Below are positions 32,856 through 45,488 of a stretch of 64,000 nucleotides of DNA, piece after piece; within the stretch, counting starts at the first letter, position 1; each line of letters opens with the position of its first letter. The DNA comes from Neurospora tetraspora (Eukaryota > Ascomycota > Sordariomycetes > Sordariales > Sordariaceae). The DNA is taken from positions 1,984,001-2,048,000 of the forward strand of contig NW_026944389.1 of assembly GCF_033439725.1 (NCBI RefSeq), read 5' to 3'. Made by a program: the position numbers and the translations under genes. Under the pieces are notes generated by a model, which was not told the DNA's origin, did no database searches, and saw nothing but the letters and a program-made list of their open reading frames with translations.

Positions 32856-35431
32856 ATGACAGACTACTTCATTTACGAAAATCGACTGGCGTCTTTTGAG
32901 GGGCAGCCCCTGGCAAACAAAGATGGAATACCTCCCGCTGATTCCCGAGGCAAGCTGGTAAAATGGCCGCATAAATCCTTACCAGCGGATGAGGTCAGTA
33001 AAATGGCACCAAAGAGGAGGGAGCAGGTTGACAAAGCGCGAGTGGAAGAGGAGACTGACAGAACCGAACTTCCAGCTCGCAAAAGCCGGATTTTACTTCG
33101 ATCCCATGGTCACTAGTCCCGACAATGTAACATGCTTTCTGTGCGAGAATTCCTTTGACGGCTGGACGCCTGGAGACCATCCGATCCAAGAACATCTGAA
33201 ACATTCGCCATTTTGCGGCTGGGCTGTGACGGCAGCAGTCGAAGCGAATCTTGGAGACTATGGGAAGATGCACCCTCTGGAACCGATTCTTGTCGATGCG
33301 CGGAAGGCTACCTTTGGGGGAAAGTGGCCATACGAATCCAAGAGGGGATTCAAGTGCAAGTCAAAGCAAGTAAGCACTCCCTTGCACTTGCCCAACCCCA
33401 AGGAGCACAGGCTAACTGGTCGCAGCTTGCCGAAGCTGGTTGGAAGTTCGCACCAACAATCGAGGATGAAGACATGACAGTTTGTCCATATTGCCTGCTA
33501 GGACTTAGCGGTTGGGAACCTGGTGACAAAGCAATGTAAGAAGCATTCACCTCCATCTGGCAAGTATCCACTGCAAATCAACTAACAATAAGCTTGCACG
33601 TAGTGACGAACACCAGAGACGACAACCTCAATGTGCGTTCTTCCGCCTTCAGGAGGAGTTACCGCCACCGAAGAAGCCCGCGAGAAGAGCCAAAGCAGCC
33701 AGGACATCCAAGGTCGCCCACCGCCTCTCTGTCCAGCCTGTCGGAATCCCCACTGCAGAAACCTCGGATCAGGTATCCGCCTCAGACACCGCGGGCGGCC
33801 GTGAGGACATGATTATGGCGCCAACCACGCGGGCAGCAAAGAGCAAAAAGGCAACTGCTAGGAGCCGAAAAGCAAAAGCCCAGAAGAAGGAAGAAGAGCC
33901 TAAGGAAACCTTGGAGGACAAGCCCGCAGACGAACGATTGCCTGCTGAAGAACCACCAAAGGGACGGAAGCGGGGAAGCGAGTCGATTTCCGATTCTGTG
34001 GACTCCAACCCGGAGGCGCCTCCGCAGAAGAAGCGGGCAACACGAACAGGAGGAGCTGCGGTCGCTGATGCTTCCACTTCAGCCGTGGAACCACAGGACA
34101 CTGACATTCCCGATGCACCATCTCCCAAACAAACAGCTACCCGCAAGAGAGCGCCCGCCAAAGGAACACAGGGCTTGCGGAAAAGCTCACGAGTTTCCCT
34201 GCAGCACCCTCATTCGACCACGGCCCCGCAGACAGATTTATCGAATGATGAGGTCGTCGACCGTCAGATGGAGATCAACGACGCCGATGTTGATCCAGGG
34301 CGCAAAGTGCAGAATGCAGAATTACAAGAGGAAGCGGATGCTGAGGATCCAATTTCTTCATCCGACATCCCCCTCCCCAAGAAGGGTCGCAAAGTAGCTG
34401 CTCAGAGGATGTCTAAGCAAGCGAAAAGGATCCAACAGTCTCTTCCATTATCCGATCCTGTCGACGAACTGACGGACGGACCTACTGCTGTGCCCGAAGC
34501 CACGTCTGTTGTGCCCCAGCCAGCACAGCCAGAGCTAGGATCTGGGCAGGATCCAGATATGACCTTGGTCTCAAAGAGTAGCGGCCGACCAAGTACGGTC
34601 AAGCGGGGAAGGGGACGCCCATCGAAAAAGTCAACATCATCCCATGCGTCAAGCGAAGTGGCGGAGCAGCAGCGAACTTCATCTGGGATCCCGCTTCCGG
34701 AGGCCCAAGCCCAGGTCGAGACCCAGACCGAGACCCAGGCCGAGCCTGATACCGAGCGCCGCTTGTCAGCTTCAAATCCGAAAGAGGCGGGCGTTGAAGC
34801 GGCAGCAGAAGAACCGGTTCCGGAATTTACACCCCAGGCCTCCCCTCCTAAGGCGGCCGTTACTCGTGCTGCGCCAACACCAGCCAGGCTGAACAAGTCT
34901 CTTCCTCCGCCGCCATCTGAGTCCCCAGATCACCTATCTCGGCCGCCTACCACACCTCGGGCACCCACGGTCGCGCGTGTACCTGAAGAACAGCCAAGCG
35001 CCTACCGCTCGCCATCAATGCAATCCTCAAATGCAGAGAACCGACCTCCATCGCCGAAGCAATTGACCCCAACAGTCGAACGTCATGCTCTAGTACCAAT
35101 GGTCACCACACCAGACAGGCCCACTTCTCCTTCCAAACGGAAGATTCTGGGCGCCCTCCAAAGCACTACACCTTGGACCGCGGTGGATCTAGATAACATC
35201 TTCTCGCCCACCAAGAATGATTACGAAAAGGAAGACGGCATTGACAAGCTCTTGCACAAGGGCAGCGAGCTTACGAGCCCAGAGAAGCGAATGACTGTGG
35301 AAGAGTGGATCTATCATAATGCCAGCTTGGCTGAGCAGAGACTGAAGAGGGAATGCGAGGAAATGGTCTCGGTGTTTGAAAAGCAGGGTGCCAGAGCCAT
35401 GAAAGCTTTGGAGGGGCTTGTTGTGGAGTAG
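32856..35431 (+). CDS. bir1: Bir1, survivin-type chromosomal passenger protein
   Basis: Exons 32856-32997, 33062-33369, 33426-33535 and 33604-35431 encode about 795 aa. Two BIR zinc domains lie at the N-terminus: RLASF...KWPHK...LAKAGFYFDP with ligands C72, C75, H92 and C99, and LAEAGWKFAP with C170, C173, H190 and C197. A long basic/acidic disordered tail follows, with AT-hook-like GRGRPSKKS and many SP/TP sites fitting mitotic kinase control. The conserved coiled end (WIYHNASLAEQRLKRECEEM...) resembles the inner-centromere-binding C-terminus of fungal Bir1. The family works with Aurora and INCENP at centromeres and spindle midzone. The first intron is uncertain: a GTAAAA donor with a GACAG acceptor keeps frame and gives ADEVKPNFQLAKAG, whereas a GTCAGT donor would need a poorer AAG acceptor. 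Confidence 0.92.
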
Positions 35432-36391
35432 TGGGTGAGTGGCATGAGTGTTGGGGACGAGTTTATCAGCATAGGAGGACGGAAAATATGGATTTGCATA
35501 CCAGATTTCTCCCGGTTCCAGGATGGGCAAGTCCTGGTACGGGTGATACCGGTGGACATGGAATTTGCACAGGGCGTTGCATAGCAAGCTTGTTGTTTTC
35601 AGTAACCTGGTTTTGGCTTGAGTAGCATGGAAGGCGTTATTCGACGTCCGGTCTGATGATGTATGGATACCGTATTTGATGGCGTGTACAGTAAAAGTGC
35701 GCAAGAGTGTGCATAACAAAGGGACGAGACATCAAGTTACTGATGTAGATTCTCTAGATGATTGATTCTAGCATCAGGAATCTGAGCCCGAGAGCGAGTG
35801 TAGTGAGATTGGGTTTGGTTATCCATTAGCGGGCGGCCAGTAGTGATGGAAGCGTTTACACCAAGAAAGAGAACTCGGTAGCAACGTGACGAGATAGCGA
35901 GTAAGAGATACCATGGGCCAACAAAACGGCGAATAATGAACATATTTATGACTAGTCCTTCAAGTAGATATCGTGCCATCCATATTTGGGAGTTCCGTGT
36001 GGTTGTGACTTGTACGACGCCAAAGGGTTAGGGTTAAGTAATTCACTGTCCGCTTTTTTGCGGCACTCTCCATGACTTCATTGGGGCAGGCAGCCTTGTG
36101 AATCTACTTTGGTACCTTGACCACAACCACCGATTGCGACCACGCGACGCGCTTCAACTTTTCGGTTCTTTAACTTCCACCAACTTAAATTTCGAAGGCG
36201 ACGACAGTATATACGGGCAATTTTCCCGGCCGTAATCAACAAACAATCACCTGTTTCCAAAGCCCCTTTGCGCACCGTATCGCAAAAGCACTACCAGCAA
36301 CAACCGCCACAAGGTACCGGCATCGCAGTAGTAGCAGTAGCAGCGACAGCTCAACAGCTCCCCATCGTCGTCGTCGCACTACGTCGCCACA
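35432..36391. other. Intergenic, bir1 3' end to U2A' promoter
   Basis: No gene recognised. A telobox-like AGGGTTAGGGTTAA (36024-36037) lies about 355 bases upstream of the U2A' start codon. Confidence 0.5.
36024..36037 (+). promoter_or_regulatory. Telobox-like AGGGTTAGGGTTAA
   Basis: A double TTAGGG-type motif in the U2A' upstream region. In fungi and plants such motifs can bind Myb/TRF-like or Tbf1-like factors in promoters of RNA-processing and ribosome genes. Function here is inferred from motif and position only. Confidence 0.4.
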
Positions 36392-37573
36392 ATGAGGTTG
36401 ACGGCAGACCTGATCAACAACTCCCTTTCCTACCTCAATCCGCTCAAGGAGCGAGAGATAGATCTCCGAGGTGCGTTCCATCGAGAAGAGCAGATACTGC
36501 ACGGTTGATCTTCCAAGTTTCCAAAAGCGCGTACAAAGAACAGAGTTGATATATCGAAAACCTATGTTGGGTTGGGATAAATGCAATAGGACACAGAATA
36601 CCTGCTATTGAGAACTTGGGCGTTGCTGGAGTAAGTTTTGTCGCCTCTTCTTCTTCTTCTTCTTCTTCTACTTCTGCTACTGTTCGTCGACAACATCACC
36701 AACTATGCAGTTTTGCTAATCTTGTCGCTACTACAGCCCCACGATGCCATTGACTTTACCGACAACGATATCCAAGTGCTGGGCAACTTCCCGCTCTCCC
36801 CCCGCATACGCACCCTCCTGCTCGCCCGCAACAGGATCGCCCAGATCCAGTCGACCCTACCGAATGCGATCCCGAACCTGAAGAACCTCGTCCTGGCGTC
36901 CAATAACATTGGCGAGCTGGCGGATTTGGAGGTGTTGGGAAGGTTTCCTAGGCTCACGCACTTGGTTTTGATGGATAACCCCGTTACCAAGAAGGAGGTA
37001 CGTCCCTTCGTCATGTCGTTCGTGTTATACGCCTGAGAGAGAAGAAGAAGAAAGAGAGGCGGGGAAAGGAGAATGGAATGGATGGGCGAAATGGCTGACA
37101 ATGGGTGTTGTTGACGCACAGAACTACCGCTACTGGGTCCTCTGGCTGTGCCCCCAGGTTCGCTTCCTCGATTACGTCAAGGTCAAGGACGCCGAGAGGC
37201 AAAAGGCGAAGGAGTTGTTCGGAACCGCTGATGAGCCGACGGAGTTGGCCAACACGGTATGCACACCTTCTCTTCTTTTGACGCCAGCCCATTTATGACA
37301 AACATACTAACATGCTATCCTCCCAAACAGATAAAGGGAATCAAGACCAAGACCTTTGACGTCGGCGCCGGCTCCGCCAACGGTGCGGCCGGAAGTGGCC
37401 CCTCCTCGAAACTCTCGCGTCTCAAGCTCACGGAGAAGGAGAAGAAGAAGCTGCAGGATCTGATCAAGAAGGCCGACAGCTTGGAGGAGATCATCAGGCT
37501 GGAGAAGGCCCTCAACGAGGGACGACTGCCGCCTGGTATTATCGCCGAGGATGACGATGCCATGGAGGAGTAA
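36392..37573 (+). CDS. lea1: U2 snRNP protein A' (Lea1)
   Basis: Five exons (36392-36470, 36590-36630, 36737-36997, 37122-37256, 37331-37573) encode 252 aa. MRLTADLINNSLSYLNPLKE starts the canonical U2A' N-terminus. Splicing of the two small upstream introns restores DLRGHRIPAIENLGVAG and PHDAIDFTDNDI. Leucine-rich repeats follow (IRTLLLARNRI, LKNLVLASNNI, LTHLVLMDNPV), then the LRR cap NYRYWVLWLCPQVRFLDYVK. The C-terminus is charged with a coiled LTEKEKKKLQDLIKKADS segment. The protein pairs with U2B'' and holds it on U2 snRNA stem-loop IV in the spliceosome. All five junctions are in phase with consensus donors. The second intron carries a (CTT)n run. Confidence 0.96.
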
Positions 37574-37988
37574 GGAGGAAGGAAGGGTAATGGGCCTCTG
37601 ACGGGTAGATCAGATCATTTCATGTCCGTGATACGATGGCTTGCAGAGTTGACGAAAAAGGGGGAGGACGGCACTTCAAAGACGAGAGGTTACATTTGTC
37701 GGCGTTCGGTTCTAGATTGGGCTTACTGCAAAAAAACTGTATACCACGATACGCAAATTTGTTTGAAACACAGAGGCACTGGAACATGAAAGTGGTGTGA
37801 TGATTTTATTGCAACGACTGGAGCGGCCTTGAGGAAAGGCACCCTGGGATGATGAATACCGAAGACTCATAGTTATTGTTTCAGCAACTCTAGACTTCTT
37901 TGTACCCCTTGCACCACTCAGGTGTTCAACCCGCCTATTGCCTCCGTACAAATATCCAGATAGACGCTGACCTCAGATAGACGCTGTT
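37574..37988. other. Convergent 3' region
   Basis: 415 bases between the plus-strand U2A' gene and the minus-strand histone-fold gene, likely both 3' UTRs. Nothing else seen. Confidence 0.5.
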
Positions 37989-39009
37989 CTAACCCGTCAT
38001 ATCCACATCCCCATCGTGACCCCGATACTGCTGTGACGCCGCCTGCCTCATCTCCATCTGCAACTGGGCGCTAGGATCCTCGTCCGACGTAGTAGCCGGC
38101 GGCGACGCCGACAAGATGCCCCTATTCAGTCCTCCTCCTCCCATCACACCAGGAGTAGAACTAAACGGCCGTCCCGAAGCCGACGACATGCCCACACCCG
38201 TCGTGGTGACACCCATATTGGTAATCCCGGTATTAACCCCGCCAGCACCGAGTCCATTCACCGGCGCCGCCAGCCCTCCAATGCTTCCACTGGTACCACT
38301 GCCCGTAGCCAACCCCCCATTCATAGACATCAAAATCGACGTCTGCTGCAACCCGCCGGACCCCTTCTGCTTCTTAGCATTCGGCAGCATCGCCATCCGA
38401 TCCCTCTCATCACCATGATCACCCTGCTGCCCCAGCTGTCCATGCCCCTGCTCCAAAGAAAGCATAACCCCCTCAGGAGCCGCCAGTCCCCCCATAACAG
38501 CCGGCGCCGAAACGACAGCAGCAGCAGTCCCCGCAGGCGGAACCACGACATCGCTCCCGCCTTTGACGCGGGCCCGCGCGGCCGCTGCTTGCGCCTTGAT
38601 GGCTTTGTAGGAAGAAGTCTTGGGCACCACGTCCTCGAGGAACTCGAGGTTGTCGTGGTGGGAGACGGCGGCGGCCACGTCCTTGTATTGCACGTTGCGG
38701 CGGGGCTTGCGCTCGGCTTTGGCCATGTTTTGGGCTTCCGAGGCTAGGTGTTGGATGAACATTTCCGTTGCCAGAGTGATTACGAAGGCGGCGTTGTTGG
38801 AGCAGACGGTGATGTCGGGGTCTATGGCGATGATCTTTTTGACTCTTGTGACTGGGAAGGAGGAGAGGGAGGGGTTAGTATGTTTTATCTTGTGGTTTTC
38901 CTTCGAAGTGAGTGAGTGAATGAGTCTCAGGGGAGGGGTCCTTACGAGGCAACTGAGTTTGACCTGTGACCTCCTTTCGGGGAGGAATTGCTGTGGTGTT
39001 GTAGGGCAT
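37989..39009 (-). CDS. CHRAC-15/Dpb3-type histone-fold protein
   Basis: Exons 39009-38946 and 38851-37989 (intron 38852-38945, GTAAGG donor) encode 308 aa. Splicing gives QLPLTRVKKIIAIDPDIT, the start of a CBF/NF-Y-type histone fold (residues about 20-105) continuing SNNAAFVITLATEMFIQHLA, ERKPRRNVQYKDVAAAV and NLEFLEDVVPKTSSY. The last motif is typical of CHRAC1/POLE4/Dpb3-like subunits that pair with a Dpb4/POLE3 partner in DNA polymerase epsilon or ISWI chromatin complexes, rather than of NF-YB or NF-YC. The 190-residue tail is low-complexity, rich in Gly, Met, Ser, Thr and Gln, and longer than in yeast Dpb3. Which complex it joins cannot be settled by sequence. An upstream in-frame ATG at 39063 is possible, but 39009 gives the conserved start. 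Confidence 0.85.
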
Positions 39010-39643
39010 CTTGTCGGCTATGGGAGTGGCGGATCTCCCGGAGAATTTGTGAAGGTGATTCAAAAATCAAAATGTGACTCTTGTATCGGTGAGGTGACGG
39101 TGGAATAAGTCAAGGTTCTTCTTTTCGATGGAGGTCGAGCTTCTTCGGTGCCGCTGCTGAGTATGTGACAATTTCGTGAAATGTGCTGGCTTATATGTCG
39201 CAAACAATCGTGATTCTCTTGACAGTTCCGATATAAATCTACCCAGCTCTTATTAGACTGGTAAATGGCTGATGAATTTACAGTAGATCGACGGCAAGAA
39301 GTTAAAGTGAAACGCGTAAAGACGCGATTAAGAAGAGCGTTGCACATTCCGGAACAACGCCCTGGGGTGGGTGCAACGGGGTACAGTAGGCACCTTGGCG
39401 GCCCAGGGATTGCCTGCCAAGAAGCCCAGGACCCCGGAAGCTGGGGGAGTTGGGACGTCAGTCAGCCTTGCAGTGATAGCTTCTTCAGTGGGCGATTACA
39501 GGCACCTCGGCGGCAGAGGCGCAATCGATAACGGCGACAAGCTCAAGACAACATCACGGACGGGACACTCGGTGTTGAGGCACGGCAAACAACTTGGACA
39601 ACCACCCGCATACGCATTTTACTTCAGTCCGAATGCCAGCGAC
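39010..39643. promoter_or_regulatory. Divergent promoter, histone-fold / CLC genes
   Basis: 634 bases between two divergently transcribed genes. Two near-identical GGCACCTYGGCGGC segments (about 39389 and 39501) repeat within it. No TATA box was assigned. The CLC frame is open upstream of its first ATG but contains no earlier ATG. Confidence 0.45.
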
Positions 39644-42622
39644 ATGATATCCAGAGGCGGCCCAGGCGCCATGAACTCGCAATCCCGATCTACGTCGTTC
39701 TCGACGTCAGTGCCTCAGTTCCCGAACCAGCGCGCTCGAAGACCGTCCGTCAGCTCCCGCTTCTCCTACGCCGTGTCCATTGCCGAACAAGGAGAAGCCC
39801 AAACGGCCCAGGGAGTTGCGGCGCAACATCAGATCGAGGAGGAGATTGCGCAGATCAAGCGATATGAGGTCAGCCAGCTTTGCTTGCTCGAGAGTTTGGG
39901 TTGTGCGATGAGACCGGGTCAACTAACGTCGACCGAGTAGGACTTTACAACCATTGGTATGATACACCTTTGACATCCGACCGGCACGCGCTGACGATAG
40001 GCGACAGACTGGGTGCAAGATGCGGCTCGAGAACAACTTCGCAGAAAGGCGCGCCGAAAGAGAAATGCTGGGCTCTGGGACGCCGGCCGATTCGACTGGC
40101 GACACAGGATACGAGAGTCTTACGATGCTGCTCAAGGCTGGATTGTCGTGACCATAATTGGCGCGGCAATTGGAGTCAATGCTGCGTTTCTCAACATCAT
40201 TACGGAATGGCTTGCCGACATTAAGCTCGGCCATTGCAAGACTGCCTTCTATCTCAACGAGAATTTCTGTTGCTGGGGGGAGGACAACGGTTGCGATGAC
40301 TGGCAAAAATGGACGGATCTCTCACCCATCAACTACTTGATCTACATACTCTTTGCGGTTCGTATAAGCTATCCTAAGTCGGGCCATCTGAGAAACCCCA
40401 CTAACAGGCTATAGATCTTGTTCGCCTGTACATCAGCCACCCTGGTCAAGTCCTATGCCCCCTACGCCGCCGGCTCTGGCATTTCTGAGATCAAGGTCAT
40501 CATTGCCGGCTTCGTCATGAAGGGGTTCCTCGGTTTCTGGACTCTGGTTATCAAGTCCTTAGCCTTACCGCTTGCCATCGGCTCCGGTCTCTCCGTTGGA
40601 AAGGAAGGGCCTAGCGTACACTACGCTGTGTGCACAGGAAATGTCATATCGAGGCTCTTTGCCAAGTACAGACGAAATGCATCCAAGACGCGTGAGATTC
40701 TCAGCGCCTGTGCTGCCGCGGGTGTTGCCGTCGCCTTCGGCAGCCCTATCGGAGGTGTGCTGTTCTCGCTCGAAGAGATGTCCAGCTATTTCCCTCTCAA
40801 GACCATGTGGCGAAGCTACTTCTGTGCCTTGGTCGCAACAGCCGTCCTGTCTGCCATGAATCCCTTCCGGACTGGGCAGTTGGTGATGTTCCAGGTTCAT
40901 TACGACAGATCGTGGCACTTCTTCGAAATCTTATTCTTCATCCTACTCGGCATCTTTGGCGGTCTATACGGTGCCTTCGTTATGAAGTGGAATCTCAGGG
41001 TGCAAGCATTCCGCAAGAAACATTTGACCAACTACGCAATTCTGGAAGCTACTCTGTTGGCGGCTGCCACGGCTATCGTGTGCTATCCAAACAGTTTTCT
41101 GAGAATCGACATGACCGAGAGCATGGAGATTCTTTTCCTTGAGTGTGAAGGCGCTGAGGATTATCACGGGCTCTGCGAGAAGGACCACCGGTTTCGCAAC
41201 GTCGTTTCTTTGCTGCTAGCAACCGTCATCCGCATCTTCTTCGTCATTATCTCGTACGGCTGCAAGGTTCCAGCCGGTATCTTTGTGCCGTCGATGGCCA
41301 TCGGTGCCTCCTTTGGCCGTTCAGTGGGCATCATCGTCCAGGCACTCCATGAAGCCAACCCGCAAAGCCCATTCTTCGCTGCTTGCTTGCCCGACGTGCC
41401 ATGCATCACACCCGGAACATATGCCTTCCTTGGCGCGGCCGCCGCTCTGAGTGGCATCATGCACATCACCGTCTCGGTGGTGGTCATCATGTTCGAGCTT
41501 ACCGGTGCCCTCACCTACATCCTACCAACCATGATTGTCGTTGGTGTTACCAAGGCCGTCAGTGAGCTCTTTGGCAAAGGTGGCATTGCGGACCGCATGA
41601 TCTGGTTCAGCGGCTTCCCCTTCCTCGACAACAAGGAGGAGCACAACCTCGGCGTGCCCGTCTCGCACGCCATGATCAAGGATGTCACATCCATCCCCAC
41701 CAACGGCATGACCCTCCAGCAAATCGAGGCTCTTCTCGCCGAGGACAACTACCAAGGCTTCCCCATCGTGGAAGACGAGCACTCCAAGACCCTAGTCGGC
41801 TACATCGGCCGCACGGAGCTACGCTACGCTGTCGACCGCGCAAAGCGCGAGAGAACGCTCGGCCCTCAGGCCAAGTGCACCTTTGCTCCACCACCCAGCG
41901 CGGACGGCACCACCGCCGCTAACATCACTACTCCCGGCGACATCATCACACCCGGTCTGGCCCGAATGGACAGCTTCAACACCATCGGCTTTGCCGAGTC
42001 ATCATCCACCCCCGCCGCCACTTCATCCTCCTCCTCCTCCTCCTCCAACTTCATCAACTTCAGCCGCTACGTAGACACCACCCCCGTCTCCGCTCACCCG
42101 CGCCTCCCCCTCGAGACCGTCATGGAACTCTTCCGCAAGATCGGCCCGCGCGTGATCCTGATCGAGTACCACGGCAAGCTGATGGGGCTTGTCACGGTGA
42201 AGGATTGTCTCAAGTATCAGTTCAAGGTCGAGGCTATGGAGGAGGTTGCTAATAATGGGCATGGGGCGGAGCAACAACAGCAGCAACAACAACAGGGAGT
42301 TAGTGGTGATGAGAGACTGTGGGAGTTGATGCAGAGGGTTGCGGGGTGGGTGTCGGATAAAGTGTCGATTGCGAGTGGTGGGAGGATAAGGTTGAGGGAT
42401 TCGTTGGATTTGCCGAGGGAGGCGTTGGCTGGCGGTGGTGGTCCTGGTGCGGGCGCCGGCGCGGGTGCAGCAGGTATGGGTAATACTAGTAGAAGTACGG
42501 GAGGAAGGGGAAGGGGAAGGGGTGATCAAATATTAGAGGGGACGGAAGATGAGGATGAGGATGGGGTTGAATTATTGGAGAGTCGGGAGAGGTACCCGCG
42601 CGGAGGATCTACGTCTAGGTAG
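39644..42622 (+). CDS. CLC-family chloride channel / Cl-/H+ antiporter
   Basis: Exons 39644-39868, 39941-39956, 40008-40357 and 40415-42622 encode 932 aa, including a 16-nt micro-exon (DFTTI) required for frame. Signature motifs: GSGISE (217-222), GKEGPSVH with gating Glu261, and later VPAGIFVPSMAIGA. The residue equal to the proton glutamate of CLC exchangers is present (FFEILFFILLG, Glu368), so a 2Cl-/H+ antiporter acting on endosome, Golgi or vacuole membranes, like yeast Gef1 and animal ClC-3/4/5, is more likely than a plain channel; this is inference from those residues. Two CBS modules follow (VSHAMIKDV...; LPLETVMELFRKIGPRVILI). The last 130 residues are low complexity with an eight-Gln run and Gly/Arg-rich end. 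Confidence 0.93.
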
Positions 42623-44657
42623 TAGAGCGGATATGAGTGTAATGTAATATTGGGCGTTTTTTCTCCTGGTTAGGTATAGAGGTGGTAATGAAAGCGAATT
42701 ATTGAGCGAGTAAGGTATACTGGTACGCATCAGTGATGGTTAATTCGACAGACATCTGATCCGTCAAACCCGATCGCTGGTGTCTAACTTCCTTGCCCAA
42801 GAAGTGAAGATAAGGAGCAAGGTCCCTCAACGACCACACCCCGATACCTCAGGGTCCTTTTTCCACTTCCCCATTGGGCATACGATCCGTGTGACCCAAA
42901 CAATGGTCTTTGAGCATGCAGACATGGTATGTGTGAAACTACACAAGTAAAGGCCTTGCCGGTCTCGTCGTACTGTGTAGTAGTTTAGAACCGGTGAACG
43001 GTGAGACAGACTGGCCCGTCACCCTGTGAATTTGTGAAGGAGTGAAGTACGCATGACTGGCTGGCATTGCAAAGCTAAGCGGCTGGTTGGTTAGGGAGTC
43101 AGTCGGTTACAGGGCTGACTGTGTAGGTCGTACAGGGTCCAACCAACAATCTTGTCCTTCCTTTCTTCTTTCTAGATAAACTATCAGGTAATGATAAGGT
43201 AAACAAAGGGGTTGTTAAGGGCACCTGACATTCTGGCAAGAGTGTTACGAAAACAGGCCCAGATAGCTGATAGACCGGCTTGCAAATAGTGTATTGGTAC
43301 AGCGGTTACTACTGGGCAAGATAGTGGTAGCTCAGGGAGGCGAGAAGCAAGCGGTGATCCCGCCCTGTCTCATCGGGACCGACAGCCGTGTAAATAGTTC
43401 CCGACCGACAACCGCCTTTCCCAACTTTGTGAGGATTTACGAACTTTGACATGGCATATGCTGGTATATGGAAAAGGCAAACTCTCTCGTAACCGTAACC
43501 GATTTTGTAGGTTTCCAGTCCTCAAGGTGCTGTAGCCAACGGCATCCTTGTCTTTTGTTTCTTACAGTGGCCTGGAGGTGCAGATCGAGCACTGTTACGG
43601 TGACTACGTACAGTGGCCATGTGTGGTACGGTACACTGGTGTAACAAAGACTATCAAACACACAAAGTTGTGAAAGAGGGCAGAATTGTGCTTGCTCGTC
43701 CTTTGCTGTACAACTGAACCGACCGATAAAACCGTGACGATTGTCGTTATCGTGGTTCATCCGAAGCTCGATAACGGGGAAACCGCAGTTCGAAAAGATT
43801 CCAAGTCGGAAGGGGCGGGGACGCCCGTGCAGGGATAGGAAGTCGTTTTTTTCTTGCGCTTGCGCTTGCTGCCGTCAACTACAACACTGAACCCCACCGT
43901 ACCAAAATCGTCACTTTCTTCACACAATGGAAACGACGACGATGCCAAATATGCCATGTTTTCGTATTTTCAACCATCGATTTTTCCGTAATTTTCCGTT
44001 GCTCTTTTTCGCTCCGTCGAATCCAAAAAGAAACCGCAAAGAAGCCGCTTCGTTCCCAGGTCACATGGACCAGCACCCAGTTGCTCTTTCCCCAGCTGAC
44101 CCACCGAGATCGGTCCTTGCAAACAGGCATCGTAGCGCGGCTTCCCCCGACTTCCCCGACCGCTGTCTCCGCCCAGAACCTGCTGAGAAACGCCCGCAAT
44201 CCCATTCCATCCACACGCCTTGGAAGATCGACACCGCCAGTTTTCGTCCTCCTTCTGATAGGTCATCTTCAACCTCTTCATTCTTCATCCTATCACCATC
44301 CTATCCTATCCTGTCTTGCTCACCCTGATACCCCCTTTTGCCCATCAACATTGACAGCATCGTTACCGATCATCAGACCCCAAGCGACGACTTAGTTGAA
44401 GAAGCGTTGAGAGCATTCATCCATAAAACCGCAGTTCAAAGCGTCGATATAGAAGCCATTGGATCCCTCTTTTGTCACACAACATAACGGATACCCCTCA
44501 AGCCAAGTCCAGACACCCAAGCATCTTTTGACTTGTTCAACGACCTCCTCTTTTTGCTTCAGTCCTAAAGCTTCCTGTCCATAAATGATCGCATAAAGGA
44601 TCGTTTCAACCGTTCGATCTTTCGCTCCGTAATCATAAGAACGACCCAGCAGACACT
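42623..44657. other. Intergenic, CLC to cysteine dioxygenase
   Basis: Two kilobases without a recognisable gene. The last 700 bases are C/T-rich on the plus strand, as expected for a long Neurospora 5' leader of the dioxygenase gene. Overlapping ORFs there read as non-coding. Confidence 0.5.
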
Positions 44658-45488
44658 ATGGCTGTCGGAATCACCCAGACGGTGGCTGCAGCCACTACCA
44701 GCGTCCCGCTCTGTCTCATGGCTACCTTCAAGGAAACTCCAAGCCTGGACAACTTCGATAAGCTCGTCCAAGCCTTGAAGGATGCCCTCGGGCCGTCGTC
44801 GGGTCTGACTTCAGACGATGTCGATGTCGAATACCTCACTCGCTTGATGCAAGACTATCAGAGTGATGAGGTAGAATGGTCGAGGTTCGCCTTTGGCGAT
44901 GCGAGCCGGGGGTATACTCGCAACTTGGTTGACGAAGGGAACGGGAAGAGCAACCTTGTGAGTAACAGTCCGCCCGTAGCATCATTCCCATGCAACCCCA
45001 TCTCCATACCCCATCCATAGTCTGCCCCTGCTCTGTATGTGCAGTGCAATGTTCACTCGAACACAACACTGACGACAAACGATGAACAGCTCGTCCTAGT
45101 CTGGTCCCCAGGCAAAGGGTCACCCATCCACGACCACGGCAACGCCCACTGCCTGATGAAGATCCTCCAAGGCAACCTCACCGAAACCCGCTATGCCTTT
45201 CCCGATCCCACATCATCATCATCCTCTCCCTCCTCAGAACCAGAACCAATGCAAGTAATCTCGGAAGAAGTCTACCGCGAAAACGAGGTGGCCTACATGG
45301 CCGACGAGCTCGGCGTGCACCGCATGTGGAATCAAGACCCAGACAACTTTGCCGTGTCGTTGCACCTGTACACGCCGCCCAACGTGGCAAGGGGGGGCTG
45401 TCACATCTTTAACCCGGAGACGAGCAAGAAGAGCCATGTGCCCAAGTGCGGGTACTACTCGGCTTATGGGAAGAGGCTGAATGAGTGA
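44658..45488 (+). CDS. cdo1: Cysteine dioxygenase
   Basis: Exons 44658-44957 and 45090-45488 encode 232 aa. The enzyme oxidises L-cysteine to cysteine sulfinate with O2 and a mononuclear iron in a cupin barrel. Iron ligands are His114 and His116 ([10 protein letters not shown]) and His177 (GVHRMWNQ). Arg88 (GYTRNLVD) fits the substrate-carboxylate arginine. Cys121 and Tyr194 (SLHLYTPP) fit the thioether-linked Cys-Tyr pair of animal enzymes. Joining NL to [10 protein letters not shown] across the 132-nt intron (GTGAGT donor, GAACAG acceptor) matches family spacing; an earlier acceptor at 45045 would insert 15 extra residues. A serine/glutamate-rich insertion (about 141-152) is unusual but lies in a loop. 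Product: cytosolic sulfur amino acid catabolism. Confidence 0.94.
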
